A DNA stretch of 64,000 nucleotides from positions 45,356-109,355 of the forward strand of contig JBFLYC010000010.1 of assembly GCA_040756735.1 (NCBI GenBank), written 5' to 3'. The stretch's first letter is position 1; the number at the start of each line of letters is the position of its first letter. This DNA is from JBFLYC01 sp040756735. GTDB taxonomy: Bacteria > Bacillota > DSM-16504 > Desulfitibacterales > Desulfitibacteraceae. The position numbers were made by a program, and so were the translations under genes. Positions 61,957 through 64,000 of the stretch are shown piece by piece. The notes beneath the pieces are model-generated. The model ran no database searches and was not told the origin of the DNA. It worked only from the letters and a program-made list of their open reading frames with translations.

Positions 61957-62253
61957 ATGATGGCAAATACTGAATATAAACTTCAACTTTCAGAAAAGTT
62001 TATTCCACTTCTCAGTAAAATTACGGGTGATACTATAGACAAAAAAGTACAGCTGGCCTTTGCTATTAATTTATTTGTTAATAAAACAGTTACATTAGAA
62101 AAAGCAGCAGAATTATCTGGAGAAACCCTTGCTGATTTTATAGAAACCTTGCGAGAACAAAACATACCATGGATGGAATATACAGAGGAGCATAAGAAAC
62201 AGGATGATAAGGTAACAAAAAAGATGCTGAAAGAAATGGGCATTTTAAAATGA
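61957..62253 (+). CDS. UPF0175-family antitoxin
   Basis: 98 aa. SGETLADFIETLREQNIPWM is the UPF0175 signature, preceded by a helical domain (DKKVQLAFAINLFVNKTVTL). GGAGG is 4 bases before ATG 61957 and 7 before ATG 61960. Overlaps the toxin start by 4 bases (ATGA). Confidence 0.82.
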   Translation: MMANTEYKLQLSEKFIPLLSKITGDTIDKKVQLAFAINLFVNKTVTLEKAAELSGETLADFIETLREQNIPWMEYTEEHKKQDDKVTKKMLKEMGILK

Positions 62254-62756
62254 AAAAGTTAGGTAAAGTTGTTTGTAATTCAAGCCCTATAATTGGCCTA
62301 TCTATATTAGATTCTATTGATTTATTATGGAAGATGTTTGATGAGGTTTTTGTAACTGAAGCTGTGTATAAAGAGGTTGTTAGTCGTGGGAAAAATTATA
62401 CTGGTTCCACTGAACTGAGCAAGGCTGTTAAAGATGGAAATATTAGAATCTATTCTGTTAAAGATACAGTTCTTGTTAACCGTTTTACAGGAAGGCTGCA
62501 TAAAGGAGAATTAGAAGTAATAACAGCAGCAAGAGAATTAGGTGCGTCGTATTTGTTATTAGATGATAAAGCAGCTAGAGCTTTAGCAGAAACTTTATTA
62601 CTTGAACCCACTGGAATTATTGGTTTGTTGAAAATTGCTAAGTTAACCGGAAGAATAACATCTTTGCAAATATGCCTAGATAGATTAATAGATCATAATT
62701 TTAGAATTTCTAAGGCACTGTATCTTCAATTACTAAAAGAAGTAGGGGAAATTTAA
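62250..62756 (+). CDS. DUF3368 PIN-like toxin
   Basis: 168 aa. VVCNSSPIIGLSILDSIDLL, VFVTEAVYKEVVSRG, KGELEVITAARELGASYLLL with DDKAARALAE are the DUF3368 pattern, with acidic residues of a PIN-like active site (Glu in KGELE, Asp-Asp before KAAR). Partner of the UPF0175 protein. Confidence 0.85.
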   Translation: MKKLGKVVCNSSPIIGLSILDSIDLLWKMFDEVFVTEAVYKEVVSRGKNYTGSTELSKAVKDGNIRIYSVKDTVLVNRFTGRLHKGELEVITAARELGASYLLLDDKAARALAETLLLEPTGIIGLLKIAKLTGRITSLQICLDRLIDHNFRISKALYLQLLKEVGEI

Positions 62757-62759
62757 ATA

Positions 62760-62787
62760 GGGTTTTAGCCATGGTTGGCTAAAACCC
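62760..62787 (+). terminator. Hairpin after the DUF3368 gene
   Basis: GGGTTTTAGCC/GGCTAAAACCC, perfect 11-bp stem with 6-base loop, 3 bases past the stop. No long T-run on the forward side (TTGAC). Confidence 0.6.
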
Positions 62788-62972
62788 TTGACAATAAAAG
62801 GTTTCAAAGGTTGTCCAGTTCAACTAGTGTCTTTAGATCAACGAGACTTCAACCTACATGACATCCTTATTATTTCACACCAGTACCGTTCCCCGTCCAA
62901 TATTGGGTTCCGATCTAATCGCTTCGGGGTTTTTATATTCCGAAATTTTGGGCTGCGAGGTTCGCTATACTG

Positions 62973-63184
62973 GTGCCGTCTCTGATTGAAGCTGAGATCT
63001 CGACAGAGGAGTTTCGTAGGAACTGGGCCCGCTTGTTCATCTCGGTTTATGGGAGACCCGGAACCACGATCCGCCGCCTAAAAAGACGCTCAAGGCCAAC
63101 CATATTGACCATATTGTTCCGGAACAACCGGAAACGGTTTATGATGACGATTATTCTCAAGTGGCCGAAGAACAGTATTCTTAA
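62973..63184 (+). pseudogene. Transposase C-terminal relic
   Basis: First frame: ISTEEFRRNWARLFISVYG. After a deletion and frame change near 63050: ETRNHDPPPKKTLKANHIDH and VPEQPETVYDDDYSQVAEEQ then stop. These resemble the start and end of the zinc-ribbon C-terminus of IS91-like transposases with the middle removed. The segment is richer in GC than its surroundings, consistent with a foreign insert. Confidence 0.5.
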
Positions 63185-63337
63185 GATGCCCCTCCTCACA
63201 AGCCTGAGCAAAAGCTATATGCCATTTAAGTGGGACTTCTATGCCCAAAATCAAGTTTAATTTCACAACATCGGGAGCTTTGGTAGTATGGCTTACCTTC
63301 GTTTATTCCAAGCCGGGTGCCGCAAATTCCTATCAAT

Positions 63338-63734
63338 AACATTAGAGATGTTATACCTTTTCCCAGAACGGTTAAATCTTGTGACTTTTAACTGAGGCTA
63401 TGGGCAGCTCAATTATAAACAAGGCGCCCGAATCTGAGTTTTTTGCTGAAAGGGGAATTAAGCAGGAGGCATACATTATCGGAGGGGGAGTGCTGGTAAT
63501 CCTGGTAGCTATAATTATTATATTCAGGAAAAGAACCAAGTATTCTATATGATTCTGTATTAATAAAGAGGTTTTATGAGGTTTTATAAAGAGAAGGCAT
63601 CCCAGTTTACTGAATGTGCGGGCTCAGTTCACACTCTGCTCAATGGGGTGCTTTATCATTGGTGCTCATGAATTTTTTTTGATACTTGATTCGTGATTAT
63701 TGATAATTTTTAGTTGATTGTTGCTGGGAAAGTA
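63338..63734 (+). repeat. Direct duplication, copy B (397 bases)
   Basis: Second copy of 60982-61376, including the last 54 bases of asnS without the rest of the gene. Differs by scattered substitutions and a net two-base length change near the terminator. From 63735 to the end nothing recognisable is seen. Confidence 0.9.
63400..63552 (+). CDS. Small single-helix membrane protein (50 aa), copy B
   Basis: Same protein as at 61044 with one Val-to-Ile change in the helix; other differences are silent. Whether it is expressed is unclear because its copy lacks the asnS promoter. Confidence 0.45.
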   Translation: MGSSIINKAPESEFFAERGIKQEAYIIGGGVLVILVAIIIIFRKRTKYSI

Positions 63735-64000
63735 ATATAAACTTCAAATCGGAAAGTAACTTTTCAAACTAAGAATATATAGACACAATCATAAATTTTT
63801 TGGATATAAGTACTGCAGTGAGGGCTTTAAACACTCCCTAATACAAAACAGAGACTTGCATTTAATAGATTTCTAGAAAAGCAAGTGTTTTGGGGTATAG
63901 AGAATAAACCTTTGTCCCGAACGAACCAGGTAGAGTATGATATAAATTATCTGGTCTTGTCTTATGCATCAGCTAAGCTCACAGCAATCCAGGCCTGTTG
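63735..64000. other. Right end of window without a recognised gene
   Basis: AT-rich. A loose inverted pair ACTTGC/GCAAGT (near 63850-63885) is the only structure seen. No open frame of useful length. Confidence 0.4.

Noticed and set aside
63850..63885. ACTTGC/GCAAGT inverted pair as terminator
   Set aside because: Loop too long and no T-run or gene upstream.

Overview
The window reads as a chromosomal scaffold piece from a strictly anaerobic member of the Clostridia, most like the Peptococcaceae. Reasons: moderate-to-low GC, strong GGAGG-type ribosome binding sites, frequent TTG/GTG starts, a YheC/YheD-type ATP-grasp protein typical of spore formers, a Ni-Fe carbon monoxide dehydrogenase operon, a membrane-linked molybdopterin oxidoreductase, and secreted copper-amine-oxidase-N/SLH-type proteins. 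No rRNA, tRNA or CRISPR array was seen. A run of 100 N (41928-42027) is an assembly gap inside a tandem repeat.

Layout. 1-3.1 kb: 3' part of a copper P-type ATPase, two small peptides, a broken sigma-54 activator and a PIN/AbrB toxin-antitoxin pair. 3.4-11.6 kb: a GntR-controlled catabolic operon (FGGY kinase, class I aldolase, Zn-dehydrogenase) with a polyamine-type ABC importer whose two permeases are fused. 11.7-19 kb: a secreted Cu-amine-oxidase-N protein, a decayed metallo-beta-lactamase gene, an unusual fusion of a solute-binding protein with a phosphoesterase, small membrane proteins and a TIGR01777 epimerase. 19-26.4 kb: RelE/AbrB pair, PadR/DUF2812 pair, frameshifted lipoprotein, ECF sigma/anti-sigma pair, DUF433 with a truncated DUF5615 partner. 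26.5-36.5 kb: a GntR-led cluster for 5'-methylthio- or 5'-deoxy-nucleoside salvage (MtnA, MtnP-like phosphorylase, class II aldolase, Cys/Met PLP enzyme) with its own ECF transporter. 36.6-40.3 kb: a FecCD/BtuC-type ABC importer with divergent binding protein and a small NTPase. 40.4-48 kb: amidase, tandem repeats and the CO dehydrogenase operon (FAD oxidoreductase, cooS, cooF) next to a CooA-like CO sensor, then YheC/YheD. 48.2-50.5 kb: arsC-ACR3-arsR and a cysK relic. 50.5-59.5 kb: a CISM oxidoreductase operon (catalytic subunit, FeS subunit, NrfD anchor, TorD chaperone), divergent from a PhnD-like lipoprotein, histidine kinase and NarL-type regulator. 59.6-64 kb: asnS followed by a 395-bp direct duplication enclosing a UPF0175/DUF3368 pair and a transposase relic.

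How they fit. The most striking locus is 48-59.5 kb. The catalytic subunit carries residues I associate with the respiratory arsenate reductase ArrA (RGRY, then His-180, Cys-184, Lys-189 and Tyr-201). It is flanked on one side by arsenic detoxification genes and on the other by a binding-protein/kinase/regulator trio of the ArrX-ArrS-ArrR or AioXSR type. This suggests arsenate respiration, with polysulfide or thiosulfate reduction as the alternative. The CO operon has a CooA-like regulator and a matching dyad centred near -41.5 of its promoter. Mobile-element traces (a 154-bp MITE-like element with 4-bp target duplication, REP-like palindromes, a 103-bp tandem array, IS-end-like repeats) and several gene relics show repeated insertion and decay.
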